From: Gemmatimonadota bacterium
GTDB lineage: Bacteria > Gemmatimonadota > Gemmatimonadetes > Gemmatimonadales > GWC2-71-9
NCBI GenBank assembly: GCA_016713785.1
Contig: JADJOM010000001.1
Span: forward strand, 919,061-983,060
Reading direction: 5' to 3'
DNA: 64,000 nucleotides
A program made the translations under genes and the position numbers. Positions 27,497 to 37,134 of the stretch are shown here, one piece after another. Within the stretch, counting starts at the first letter, position 1; every line of letters starts with the position of its first letter. The notes under the pieces are model-generated. The model saw only the letters and a program-made list of their open reading frames with translations, made no database searches and had not been told where the DNA came from.

Positions 27497-28546
27497 TTGT
27501 CTGACGCCTTCTCCCGGCGCGATTTCCTCGGCACCGCCAGCGCCGCCTTGGCCGGCGGCAGCCTCCTCACCCCGGCCGCCACGGCATTCCCCGGCGCCCC
27601 GGCCCTGCACCTCCGCGGTCCCACCAAGCTCATGGCCGTCGGCTCGAGCAATGCCAAGCGCGGCATCGCGCTCGCCACCGGCCTGGTGTCGGGGGGGGCG
27701 GATACCCTCGACGCCATCGTCGAGGGGGTCAAGATCACCGAGCTCGACCCGAGCGACAATTCGGTCGGCTACGGCGGTCTCCCCAACGAAGAGGGCGTGG
27801 TCCAGCTCGACGCCTCCTGCATGCACGGCCCGAGCCGGCGGGCCGGTGCGGTGGCGGCGCTGGAAGGCATCAAGACGCCGAGCGAGGTGGCGCGGCTGGT
27901 GCTCAAGTACACCGACCACATCCTGCTGGTGGGTGAGGGCGCCAAGCGCTTTGCGCTGAGCTACGGCTTCAAGGAGGAAGAGCTCCTGACCCAGGAATCC
28001 CGGGAGCTGTGGCTGCGCTGGCGGGCCAACCGCGGGGCGGAAGACGACTGGGTGGACGTGCCGCTCAGCGAGCCGGCGATGGCGCGGGTCACCGGCACCT
28101 GCAACCTGAACCTGGTCAGCGCCCAGGGCGACATCTCCTCGGTGACCACCACCAGCGGGCTGGCGTGGAAGATCCCGGGCCGCGCCGGCGACTCCCCCAT
28201 CGTGGGTGCCGGCCAGTACACCGACAACGAGATCGGCGCCGCCGGCTCCACTGGCCTGGGCGAGGCGAACATCATGGCCTGCGGCGGGTTCCTCACCGTG
28301 GAGCACATGCGCCAGGGGAAGAAGCCCACCGACGCCGCCCTCGAGACCCTGAAGCGGGTCATCGCGCTGGCGCCGGCGCGCTGGCTGCATCCCAACGGCC
28401 GGCCGAAGTTCCAGCTCAACTTCTACGCGCTCAACAAGCGGGGCGTGTCGGGCGCGGCCTCGATCTATCCCAGCAAGTACGCCACCTTCACCGGCACCGA
28501 GGCCGTGGAGCTGGATACGGCGTTTCTCTTTGACAAGGCGACGTGA
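27497..28546 (+). CDS. Tat-exported N4-(beta-N-acetylglucosaminyl)-L-asparaginase (glycosylasparaginase)
   Basis: 349 aa. A twin-arginine signal (SRRDFLGTASAALAG) leads the protein to the periplasm. The body is an N-terminal-nucleophile T2 hydrolase. VKITELDPSDNSVGYGGLPN, the nucleophile Thr201 in VTGTCNLN, and KIPGRAGDSPIVGAG and GLGEANIMACGG match the family. Autocleavage would be between G200 and T201; in the human enzyme the residue before Thr is Asp, so this is a variant processing site. It would hydrolyse the GlcNAc-Asn bond of glycopeptides or a related amide. The start is TTG 27497. Confidence 0.85.
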   Translation: MSDAFSRRDFLGTASAALAGGSLLTPAATAFPGAPALHLRGPTKLMAVGSSNAKRGIALATGLVSGGADTLDAIVEGVKITELDPSDNSVGYGGLPNEEGVVQLDASCMHGPSRRAGAVAALEGIKTPSEVARLVLKYTDHILLVGEGAKRFALSYGFKEEELLTQESRELWLRWRANRGAEDDWVDVPLSEPAMARVTGTCNLNLVSAQGDISSVTTTSGLAWKIPGRAGDSPIVGAGQYTDNEIGAAGSTGLGEANIMACGGFLTVEHMRQGKKPTDAALETLKRVIALAPARWLHPNGRPKFQLNFYALNKRGVSGAASIYPSKYATFTGTEAVELDTAFLFDKAT

Positions 28547-29724
28547 TGCGATCCCAGGTCGGTTCGGCCCTGCGGCGGTTGGTTGGTGGCGCGGCACTGC
28601 TCACGATCGCCGCCGGCGCCCCGCTCGCGGCGCAGGGGAGCAGCGAGTGGAAAGGCCCGTCGGGACCGTGGAAGGACAGCTTCTATCCCTTCTTCCCCTC
28701 GCTCGGCAACAACTTCCCCCTGATCGCCCTGCACTTCGAGGAGCGGCGCCCGGGCGACTACTTCGCCCGCACCCCCTACGCCGGCCTGCTCACGGTGGAC
28801 GCCGGGCTCGGCTTCACCGGCGCCCGGATGCTGGTGGGCCGGCTCCACGCCCCGCTGCTCAAGAAGGACTGGCGCCTGGCGGTCACCGCCGGCGCCACCC
28901 GCGAGTCGCGGCTGGGCTGGTACGGCCTCGGCAACGGCGCCGCGTTCGACGAATCGCTGGTCACCGACCAGCAGCCCCACTGGTACCGCGCCAGCCGCTC
29001 CCGCTACTTCGGCGGCGTGGATGTGTCGCGCCACGTCGCGGGGCCGGTGTACCTCTCCCTGAGCGGCGCGGTGGACCGCAGCAACTTCAGCGACCTCAGC
29101 AAGCCCTCGCTGTGGCGCACCCAGTTCGGCACCGGGGACCTCACCGACACCGACGTGACCGGCCGCCTGACCCTGGTGGTCGACACCCGCGACAACGAGT
29201 TCAACACCGCCCGCGGCGTCTACGCCCAGGGCTCGGTGGGCACCGGCTCCGGCGGCGACGGCTATACCCGCGTCACCGGCGACGTGCGCGGGTACCTGCC
29301 GCTCCGGGAGGGGACGGTGGTGGCGGTGCGGGTGGCGGGCTCCAACGTGAGCGCCGACGCCCCGCTCAACGCGCGGCTCGACGTGCCCACCTGGGAGGGC
29401 GCCACCGCGGTGTATGGCGGCGCCTACTCCAACCGCGGCCTGGCTTACCAGCGGCTGATCGGTCGCGGGGTGCTGGTGAGCAGCGCCGAGGTCCGCCACG
29501 ACCTCCTCAACCTGGGCGACCTCGGCGCCTTCACGCTGATCGGCTTCGTGGATGCGGGGCGGGTGTTCGAGGGGCGGGACTTCGCGCTGACCACCAAGGG
29601 AATGCAGGTGGGTGGCGGCGGCGGGCTGGCCATCCGGCTGATGCGCTTCACCATCTGGACCTTCAACTTCGCCACCGGCCCCGACGGCTTCCAGTTCACG
29701 GCCGGGAGCGGGTGGTCGTTCTGA
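28546..29724 (+). CDS. BamA/TamA-type outer-membrane beta-barrel protein
   Basis: 392 aa. Signal peptide (ending PLAAQG), then directly a surface-antigen (D15) barrel without POTRA domains. LTLVVDTRDNEFNTARG is the usual repeated strand motif, GFVDAGRVFEG is near the end and GPDGFQFTAGSGWSF closes the protein with a C-terminal Phe as outer-membrane proteins do. The ATG shares its A with the stop of the asparaginase gene (TGATG). Possible roles are secretion, lipid handling or peptide uptake for the asparaginase. Confidence 0.82.
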   Translation: MRSQVGSALRRLVGGAALLTIAAGAPLAAQGSSEWKGPSGPWKDSFYPFFPSLGNNFPLIALHFEERRPGDYFARTPYAGLLTVDAGLGFTGARMLVGRLHAPLLKKDWRLAVTAGATRESRLGWYGLGNGAAFDESLVTDQQPHWYRASRSRYFGGVDVSRHVAGPVYLSLSGAVDRSNFSDLSKPSLWRTQFGTGDLTDTDVTGRLTLVVDTRDNEFNTARGVYAQGSVGTGSGGDGYTRVTGDVRGYLPLREGTVVAVRVAGSNVSADAPLNARLDVPTWEGATAVYGGAYSNRGLAYQRLIGRGVLVSSAEVRHDLLNLGDLGAFTLIGFVDAGRVFEGRDFALTTKGMQVGGGGGLAIRLMRFTIWTFNFATGPDGFQFTAGSGWSF

Positions 29725-29737
29725 CAGACGAGAGGCC

Positions 29738-29764
29738 GGAAGCGGAAGACATGGTTCCGCTTCC
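29738..29764. terminator. Bidirectional terminator hairpin
   Basis: GGAAGCGGAA (29738-29747) and TTCCGCTTCC (29755-29764) form a perfect 10-bp stem with a 7-base loop, in the 54-base gap between convergent genes. Confidence 0.7.
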
Positions 29765-29778
29765 CGCTTCTCGGCCAT

Positions 29779-30291
29779 CTACACCCCCACCAGTGGCCCC
29801 AGCTCCCGCAGCATCGTCTCCCCGCGGTCCTTGGCGTACCAGCTCCGCTTCCCCTTCACGAACTCCTCCTTGGGCATCGCCGGGGGCTTGTGGCCCCGTA
29901 CCCACTCCTCGAGCGGCGCGGGGTACGGGCCCCAGTGGCCCAGCTCCTGGAGGTCGGCATCGAGCACGATGATCACCGGGATGGAGCGGGTGCCCAGGGT
30001 CAGGTAGCGGTTCATCAGTTCGGGGTGGGCGTCGCGGCGGATCACCCGGAGCACCAGGCCAGGCGCCGCCTCGGCCCAGCGCGCCAGCACCGGCAGCGCG
30101 CTCGAGGTGTCGGCGCACCAGTCCTCGGCGATGGCCAGGAGGTTGCGCGGCGCGGCGAGCGGCTTCGCCGCCCACGCCGGCGCCCGCGCGGTGCGGTAGA
30201 GCCCATCCCACAGCCCGCGATGCTCCGGCGCCGCCGCCTGCACGAACTCGGCGAAGGGCACGCCGAGCTCCCAGTAGTCCCGCATCTGCAT
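29779..30291 (-). CDS. Thioredoxin-like protein (WCxDT type)
   Basis: 170 aa, cytoplasmic. The redox-site position reads EDWCADTSSALPVL: one Cys and then D-T, the pattern of the Thioredoxin_9-type family, not CxxC. TRSIPVIIVLDADLQELG holds the cis-proline. A C-terminal basic segment (KRSWYAKDRGE) is also typical. The start is ATG 30291, with GGGGG upstream; ATG 30318 is an alternative. Confidence 0.8.
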   Translation of the reverse strand: MQMRDYWELGVPFAEFVQAAAPEHRGLWDGLYRTARAPAWAAKPLAAPRNLLAIAEDWCADTSSALPVLARWAEAAPGLVLRVIRRDAHPELMNRYLTLGTRSIPVIIVLDADLQELGHWGPYPAPLEEWVRGHKPPAMPKEEFVKGKRSWYAKDRGETMLRELGPLVGV

Positions 30292-30395
30292 GTCCGACCC
30301 CCGAGAATGGTGTTCCATACGGGGCGGGAATCTAGCACCAGCCCATAAAGTTCCCATGAACGGCGGGTGCAGGTCGGGGCACTTAGATTGAAACC

Positions 30396-31016
30396 ATGAA
30401 CAGCACGCCGGGACCCCGCACCGGGGCCGCCACCAGGGCTCGCCTGCTCGAGGCGGGATTCACGCTGTTCACCACCACCGGGTTCCTCCGCACCACCACC
30501 CCCGCCCTCGCGGCCCACGCCGGGATCGCCGAGGGGACGATCTACCGTCATTTCAAGAGCAAGGACGCGCTGCTCACGGAGTGCCACCGCCTGACGGCCA
30601 CCTGGGCCATCGAGGCGCTCAAGGGCACGGAGGGGGAGCGCGGGGCCCGGACTCCCGAGCGGCTCGCGGCGTTCGCGGGGGAGCTGGTGGCCCGTGCCAC
30701 CGAGCACCCGCCCACCATCCGCGTGCTCTTCGCCGAGGACCACGAACCGTTCCTGGATGAGCCCACCCGCGGGCTGCGCCGGGCCTTCGGCGACGCGCTG
30801 GTGCAGCTGATGGCCATGGGGAAGTCGGACGGGCTGGTGAGGTCGGGGCCGGCGGAGGTGTGGGCCGCGGTGTGGCTCGCGGTGATCGAGCTCGGGGTGA
30901 GCCGGGTGGCCGCCGGCGACTGGACGCCGGACAGCGGCAACCTGGCCCTCACCGTCCATGCGGCGTGGGACGCTATTGCGGCCCCGGATAGACCGTCAGC
31001 GCCGCCGGCGGAGTGA
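30396..31016 (+). CDS. TetR/AcrR family transcriptional regulator
   Basis: 206 aa. The N-terminal helix-turn-helix reads AAHAGIAEGTIYRHFKSKDA, the TetR signature. The C-terminal ligand domain is helical and variable. The start is ATG 30396. It is divergent from the thioredoxin-like gene about 100 bases away and overlaps the 3' end of the lipoprotein gene on the other strand by 44 bases. Confidence 0.9.
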   Translation: MNSTPGPRTGAATRARLLEAGFTLFTTTGFLRTTTPALAAHAGIAEGTIYRHFKSKDALLTECHRLTATWAIEALKGTEGERGARTPERLAAFAGELVARATEHPPTIRVLFAEDHEPFLDEPTRGLRRAFGDALVQLMAMGKSDGLVRSGPAEVWAAVWLAVIELGVSRVAAGDWTPDSGNLALTVHAAWDAIAAPDRPSAPPAE

Positions 31017-31725
31017 TCGTCCGGGTCCAGCGGAGCAGCCGCGCCTTGCCACCCGCGAGCGGCCGCACCACCCAGTCGTCCCCGTCACGATAGGCGACCG
31101 AATCCCCGCGCCACCGCGCCGGTGCCACGCCCGAAGGCGCGAGCGGCACCAGGGAATCGCTTGGCAGGCGGATGCAGAGTGCGCCGCCCGGCGCGCTGTC
31201 CGCGCAGCCGGTGACCACGCCGAACACCGGCTGCCCCACCCGCACCGCGAACACGGAATCGCCCACCGGCGACGCCTGCCAGGTGCCCGCCGCCGGCGGC
31301 GCCGCCACCGCCTGCACGCCGGACGGCGGGCGGGCGTAGAGCGTGGCGCCGTCGTCGCTCCAGGCGAGCGCGGCCGGCGGCCCGCCCAGCTCCCCCTCGA
31401 TCCGGCGTTCCTTCCCGTTGAGCAGGTTCATCACCACCACGTGCACGCCCACGGTATCGCCGGGGAGGCGGCTGCGGGTGAAGGCCAGCATCACCCCATC
31501 GGGGGCGAGGGCCGGGAGCCGCTCATCCACCCGGGAAAACGTGACCTGGTGGATCGCGCCCCCCACGGTCGCGGAGGCGAAGAGGTCGCCCACGCCGTCC
31601 TCCCCCGGGGCGCTGAAGACCAGGTACGCCTCCTCACCCACCTTGAGCTTGTTGGAGAGCGGCGAGAGGGTCCCCCGGCAGGCCACCAGGCAGAGCAGCA
31701 TCCCGGCGAGCGTGGCGCGGCGCAT
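30973..31725 (-). CDS. Lipoprotein with TolB-like propeller repeats
   Basis: 250 aa. Lipobox LVAC near residue 16. The rest has TolB/PD40-like blades: LFASATVGGAIHQVTFSRVD, LPALAPDGVMLAFTRS and AALAWSDDGATLYARPPSG. It probably binds a protein or ligand at the inner face of the outer membrane. ATG 31725 shares one base with the M1 peptidase stop region, so the two are co-translated. Confidence 0.75.
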   Translation of the reverse strand: MRRATLAGMLLCLVACRGTLSPLSNKLKVGEEAYLVFSAPGEDGVGDLFASATVGGAIHQVTFSRVDERLPALAPDGVMLAFTRSRLPGDTVGVHVVVMNLLNGKERRIEGELGGPPAALAWSDDGATLYARPPSGVQAVAAPPAAGTWQASPVGDSVFAVRVGQPVFGVVTGCADSAPGGALCIRLPSDSLVPLAPSGVAPARWRGDSVAYRDGDDWVVRPLAGGKARLLRWTRTITPPAALTVYPGPQ

Positions 31726-33317
31726 CAGCGGCCCTCCGCCACGGTGGCCTCGAGCAGCCACCAGCCGGCGGGATCCACCTCGACACCCTTGGGCGCGGCG
31801 CGCACGTCCTCGATCGTGACCGCCGTCTCCTGCCCGGTCACCTCCACCGGCACGTCCCGCCCATCCACCCGCAGCACCAGTCCGGGCATCCGGAAGGTGC
31901 CCCACCCCGCCGGCTGCACCTGGCGGATGGTCACCAGCAGGCGGCGTCCGGCGTGCCGCCAGCGGACGTCGAGCTTCGGGTAACCGGGCTGCAGCAGCGC
32001 CTGATGGAAGTACCACTCGAGGTCCCGGCCGGCCGCCTTCGCCATGACCCGGGCGAAGTCACTGCTGAGCGCCGACCCGTCGCGGTAGGTGGCGTACCAC
32101 TCGCGGATGCCGGCCTGGAACGGGGCGTCGCCGATGAGGCCCCGCAGGGTGTGCAGCACCCACGAGCCCTTGGGGTAGTTGTTGCTGTTGAGCAGCCCCA
32201 TGAGGTCGGTGGCGGCGGTGTCGAGGATGGGTCGCTCGGTGGCGCGCGAGCCGAACACCGATCGGGCCTGGCGCTGCATCTCGGCCCGGAAGGCGCTGTC
32301 GCCGTCGGCCTCCCGGCGCCACAGGGCGGCGAAGTAGGTGGCGAATCCCTCGGAGAGCCAGAGGTGGTGCCAGTCGTCCTCGGTCACCGCGTCGCCGAAC
32401 CACTGGTGCGCGGTCTCGTGCGCCACGGTCTGCTCGCCCAGGCGGTGGTCCCGGTACGCCTTCCAGTCGTAGAAGATCGCCGTCGGGTTCTCGGCCCCGC
32501 CGAAGATCGTCGTGGACTGCACGTGGGCCAGCCGGTCGTACGGGAAGGGCCCGACGTAGCGGGAGAAGAAGTCGAGCATGTGGCCAGCCCGGCGGAACGG
32601 CCCCGTCACGGCCCACGCGGAATCCTCCGCGAAGGTCACCACCGCCAGCGGCACGCACCGAGTCTCACACGCGGCGTCTGGGAGGGTGGTGGTGACGAGC
32701 GGCCCGGCGCCGAGCACCATGCCGTAGGGCGGGATCGCCTGGCGCTGCCGGAAGTGCCACAGGGCGCGACCGCGGGGCAGCGTGTCGACCTTGCCCGGCA
32801 CCCCGTTGGCGATCACCCGCACGCCGGGGGGCGCCTCGACGTGGAAGTCCACCGTCGCCTTGTCGCCCGGCTGGTCCTCGAGCGGCAGCCAGCGGTGGGC
32901 GCGGTCGGGCCAGTTGTCGGCGAACCAGGTGCGGCCGCGGGCGGAGTCGTCGGTGATGATGAGCCCGTCGCGCACCGGGCCGTGGTAGCGGATGGTGGTG
33001 TGAAGGGTGTCGCCGGCGCCCTTCTTGTGCGGGATGTACACCCCGCCGCCCGGGTTGCGCGCGAAGGTGATTCGCGCCATCCGGCTTTCACCTTCACCGT
33101 CGGTCAGCACCCGGACCACCCGGAAGGCGCTGTCGAGCTGCACCTCCACCGGCTCCGCGGAGGCCAGCCGCCAGGTGGTGGTCATCACCCCGACGATGTG
33201 CCGGCCGGTGTCGCCGAGGACGATGGTAATGTCGTGGTGCAGCGCGTCATGGCGGGACGGGATCGTGTCGGCCCGTGCCGCGAGCGGGGCCTGGAGGGCC
33301 AGGAGGAGCGTCAGCAT
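31725..33317 (-). CDS. M1 family zinc aminopeptidase, exported
   Basis: 530 aa. Signal peptide (LALQAPLAARADT). The aminopeptidase substrate motif is GGAENPTAIFY, and the zinc site is HETAHQWFGD followed by E in WLSEGFATYF (HExxH-x18-E). The N-terminal beta-domain binds the peptide N-terminus. It lacks the large C-terminal helical domain of PepN, so it is the short form. It would trim peptides in the periplasm. The start is 33317, followed by a basic-hydrophobic signal. Confidence 0.92.
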   Translation of the reverse strand: MLTLLLALQAPLAARADTIPSRHDALHHDITIVLGDTGRHIVGVMTTTWRLASAEPVEVQLDSAFRVVRVLTDGEGESRMARITFARNPGGGVYIPHKKGAGDTLHTTIRYHGPVRDGLIITDDSARGRTWFADNWPDRAHRWLPLEDQPGDKATVDFHVEAPPGVRVIANGVPGKVDTLPRGRALWHFRQRQAIPPYGMVLGAGPLVTTTLPDAACETRCVPLAVVTFAEDSAWAVTGPFRRAGHMLDFFSRYVGPFPYDRLAHVQSTTIFGGAENPTAIFYDWKAYRDHRLGEQTVAHETAHQWFGDAVTEDDWHHLWLSEGFATYFAALWRREADGDSAFRAEMQRQARSVFGSRATERPILDTAATDLMGLLNSNNYPKGSWVLHTLRGLIGDAPFQAGIREWYATYRDGSALSSDFARVMAKAAGRDLEWYFHQALLQPGYPKLDVRWRHAGRRLLVTIRQVQPAGWGTFRMPGLVLRVDGRDVPVEVTGQETAVTIEDVRAAPKGVEVDPAGWWLLEATVAEGR

Positions 33318-33337
33318 GGGGGGAATGTAGGGGGTTG

Positions 33338-33409
33338 GGCGGCTCGGCGGTTCGGTGGTTCGGCGGTTCGGTGGTTCGGCGGTTCGGCGGTTCGGCGGTT
33401 CGGTAGTTG
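33338..33409. repeat. Tandem octamer array GGCGGTTC
   Basis: Nine units of 8 bp: GGCGGCTC, then GGCGGTTC and GGTGGTTC alternating, ending GGTAGTTG. It fills the gap between the Dabb gene stop and the M1 peptidase start. The same octamer occurs in coding ends at 34458-34489, 44244-44266 and 57817-57847. Confidence 0.8.
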
Positions 33410-33412
33410 GCT

Positions 33413-33455
33413 GTTCCCCTTCCCGTTTCCCTCTTCCCCTTTCCCTTTTTTCCCC
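33413..33455 (-). repeat. G-rich array 3 (minus strand), after a stop codon
   Basis: On the minus strand it reads GGGAAAGGGGAAGAGGGAAA and onward, starting 7 bases after the Dabb gene stop (33462). Same heptamer theme and same sense orientation as arrays 1 and 2. Confidence 0.6.
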
Positions 33456-33461
33456 AACCTC

Positions 33462-33755
33462 CTAGACCTCCACGTCCACCGCCAGCCGCGCCTCGCGCAC
33501 CGGGGCCAGGAACTCACCCACGACCTGCTGGTGGACCGGATGCAGGGTGTAGCGCTCCACGGCGTCCATGTCGTCGAGCAGCACGATGAGCACCCAGGGG
33601 TATTCGCCGGCACTCGGTGCCAGGTTCGGTCCCCAGCGCACCTCGCGCACCTCGGGGATCTGCCCCTGCATCCCGCGCAGCGCCGCACCCGCGGCCTCGA
33701 TGGCGGCGTCGGGCGTGCCCGGCTTGAATCGGAAGCAGACGATGTGGTGGATCAT
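33462..33755 (-). CDS. Dabb (stress-responsive A/B barrel) domain protein
   Basis: 97 aa. MIHHIVCFRFKPGTPDAAIE and VLIVLLDDMDAVERYTLHP are the usual strands of the dimeric A/B ferredoxin-like barrel. HPVHQQVVGEFLAP is the conserved end. Function unknown; relatives bind small hydrophobic molecules. The start is ATG 33755. It lies 7 bases from the dienelactone hydrolase gene, so they are one operon. Confidence 0.85.
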   Translation of the reverse strand: MIHHIVCFRFKPGTPDAAIEAAGAALRGMQGQIPEVREVRWGPNLAPSAGEYPWVLIVLLDDMDAVERYTLHPVHQQVVGEFLAPVREARLAVDVEV

Positions 33756-33762
33756 GGACGCC

Positions 33763-34572
33763 CTACCGCAACGCTTCGGTGTAGAACCCGAGCACATCCG
33801 CCCAGGCCGAGTCCACCGCGGGGGTGTCGCTGCCCTTGCGGCCGGGCTTGAGGAAGCCGTGGCCGGTGCCAGGGTAGATCGTGTAGCTGAAGCGGGCCTT
33901 GGCCGCGGCGAGCCGGCGCTCCACGTCGGGGAGGGCGGCGTTGATGCGGGCGTCTTCCTCGCCATAGACACCGAGCAGCCGGGCGCGGATGTTCGGCATG
34001 AGGGAGGAGTCGGGGGCGCTGCCGTAGCAGATCACCGCGGCCTTGAGCGCCGGGTTGTGGGTGGCGTAGCGGAAGCTCCGGGCGCCGCCCCAGCAGAAGC
34101 CGATGGTGCCGATCTGGTCCTTCCGGACGGCCGGCAGGGTGTTGAGGTAGGCGTAGGCGGCGTCGAGGTCCCGGTTGACCGCCTCCGGCTCGAGCAGCGC
34201 GGTGAGCTTGCGGCCGCTGTCGGGGGAGGCGGGGGTCACGCCGAAGCGGGGCGAGAGCAGGTCGGGGACGATGGCCACATACCCGGCGCCGGCCAGCCGG
34301 TCGGCCACGGTCGGCTCCCACTCGGTGAGGCCGAAGATCTCGTGGATCACGATCACCGCCGGCGCCTTGTCCTTGCGCTCGGGGTAAGCCACGTAGGCGC
34401 GGAGCGAATCACCCGAGGGGCTGGCGATCTTCACCCATTCGCCGTGGGTGGTGACCTGGCGGCTCGGCGATTCGGCGGCACGGCGGCCGGCGTTGAGGGC
34501 AACGGCTCCGGCCGCGCCGAGGGCGATGCCCAGGGCAGCAATGAGGAGGGTGGGGACGGCTCCGCGGCGCAT
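33763..34572 (-). CDS. Dienelactone hydrolase family protein, membrane-anchored or exported
   Basis: 269 aa. The N-terminal hydrophobic helix (LLIAALGIALGAAGAVAL) is a signal or anchor. The alpha/beta-hydrolase triad is visible: nucleophile Cys in GFCWGG, Asp in YGEEDARIN and His in GTGHGF. IVIHEIFGLTEWEPTVADRL is the oxyanion region. It could open lactones or esters in the periplasm. Just after the anchor, residues AGRRAAESPSRQ are encoded by four octamer repeat units (34458-34489). The start is ATG 34572. Confidence 0.87.
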   Translation of the reverse strand: MRRGAVPTLLIAALGIALGAAGAVALNAGRRAAESPSRQVTTHGEWVKIASPSGDSLRAYVAYPERKDKAPAVIVIHEIFGLTEWEPTVADRLAGAGYVAIVPDLLSPRFGVTPASPDSGRKLTALLEPEAVNRDLDAAYAYLNTLPAVRKDQIGTIGFCWGGARSFRYATHNPALKAAVICYGSAPDSSLMPNIRARLLGVYGEEDARINAALPDVERRLAAAKARFSYTIYPGTGHGFLKPGRKGSDTPAVDSAWADVLGFYTEALR

Positions 34573-34590
34573 GAGGTGCTCCCTTGAGGG

Positions 34591-34634
34591 GCCGACCACG
34601 GAGGCACGGAGCACTCCGTGGCTCCGTGGTCGGC
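34591..34634. repeat. Dispersed hairpin repeat, copy 2
   Basis: A 21-bp stem (arms 34591-34611 and 34614-34634, one mismatch) with a two-base loop. The arm includes ACCACGGAGGCACGGAG, as in copy 1. It lies between the kinase stop and the hydrolase start. Confidence 0.75.
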
Positions 34635-34642
34635 GACCGAAC

Positions 34643-35703
<1,061 letters not shown>

Positions 35704-35707
<4 letters not shown>

Positions 35708-37134
35708 TCGCGGTACCGGTTGCGGCCGTCCTGCTTGGCCTTGTAGAGGTTCTGGTCGGCGAGCTTGAGCAGGGACTCGGAGTCCTGCACCCGGTCGTCC
35801 GGGTAGCAGGCGATCCCCACGCTCACCGTCACGTGAATGGCCTGGCCGCCCTCCCCGAAGGGATGGCCGGCCACCTTGCGGATGACGCGCTCGGCGAAGA
35901 TGCGGGCGCCGCCGGAGACCGTCTCGGGCAGGATCACCACGAACTCCTCGCCGCCGAAGCGGGCCACGATGTCGACGGCGCGCTGCTCCCGGCGGAGGAT
36001 GCCGCCCAGCTGCCGCAGCACCACGTCGCCCGCCAGGTGGCCGTGGGCGTCGTTGATCTGCTTGAAGTTGTCGACGTCGACCATCAGGCACGCCAGCTGG
36101 GTGCCGTAGCGGTTGGCGCGCTCGATCTCCTGCACCAGCTTGTCGGCCAGCGCCCGCCGGTTGAACGTCTCGGTGAGCGGGTCGGTCTCGGCCAGGGTCT
36201 TCATGTGCTCGCGGCCGAGCACCGCGCTCTCCAGGTCGTACGCCTTCTCGAGGGCCTGCACCGCCGCGCGGATGACCTGCTCGGCAAAGGTCAGGTCCGA
36301 CTGGTTGAGCGGGGTGTCCTCGGCGGTGGTCCGCAGGAAGAACACCCCGGCCCGCTGGTCGCGCATCACGAACGGGATGGCGATGGCCGAGCGGGTAGGC
36401 ACCGCCACCCCGCCGGTCTCCCACGATTCCCGCGCCTCGGCGTAGAGCGGGTCGGTGGCCACGTCGGTGACCAGCACCGTCTGCCGGGCGTCGAGGGCGC
36501 GGCGGATCTCGGGGTAGCGCCGGAGCTCGATGGGCAGGTCGCGCAGCATCGGGTTCTCGTACGACGCCACCACCACCGCCGTCTCCTCGCCGGGGTTGGC
36601 GAAGACCAGCGAGCACTTGGAGATCTTGAGCCCGCGGGCCACCCGGCGCACCAGGATGTGGTAGATCTCCTCCGGCTTGAGGGAGGCGGTCACCTCCTGG
36701 AGGATGTCCACCATCTCGGAGCGGCTGCGGGCCTCCGCGCGGGCCTGGTTGAGCTCGCGGCCCACCCGGAGGTGCGCCTTGACCCGGGCCAGCAGCTCGC
36801 GCACCCGGAACGGCTTGGAGATGAAGTCGGCGGCGCCGAGGCCCAGCGCCCGGACCGTGGCCTCCTCGGGCGGCATGGACGAGATCATCAGCACCGGCAC
36901 GTCGCGCACGCGGGGGTCGGCCTTCACCCGCTCGAGCAGGACCAGCCCGTCGGAGCCCGGCATCATGATGTCGAGCATCAGGAGGTCGTACGGCTCGGCG
37001 GCCAGGCGGTCGAGCAGCGACTCGCCGCTGTTCACCACCACGACGTCGTACTCGTGCTCCTTGAGGATCCACGAGAGGGTGCGGGTGAGCGCCTGGTCGT
37101 CGTCGGCGACGAGAATCCGGGGCTGGTGGGTCAT
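35704..37134 (-). CDS. Response regulator with GAF and GGDEF domains (diguanylate cyclase)
   Basis: 476 aa. A receiver domain (residues 1-120) has acidic DDD, phospho-Asp in LMLDIMMPG and Lys in ISKPFRV. A GAF domain (about 150-300) ends in SAIAIPFVMRDQRAGVFFLR. The GGDEF domain (about 310-476) has the active-site form FGGEEFVVILPE and MVDVDNFKQINDAHGH. An RxxD inhibitory site is not obvious. It would make c-di-GMP under control of a histidine kinase or of the adjacent Ser/Thr kinase. The start is ATG 37134, overlapping the dehydratase stop by 4 bases. Confidence 0.93.

Noticed and set aside
33338..33409. CRISPR-like array
   Set aside because: Units are 8 bp with no spacers and no cas genes nearby; it is a simple tandem repeat.
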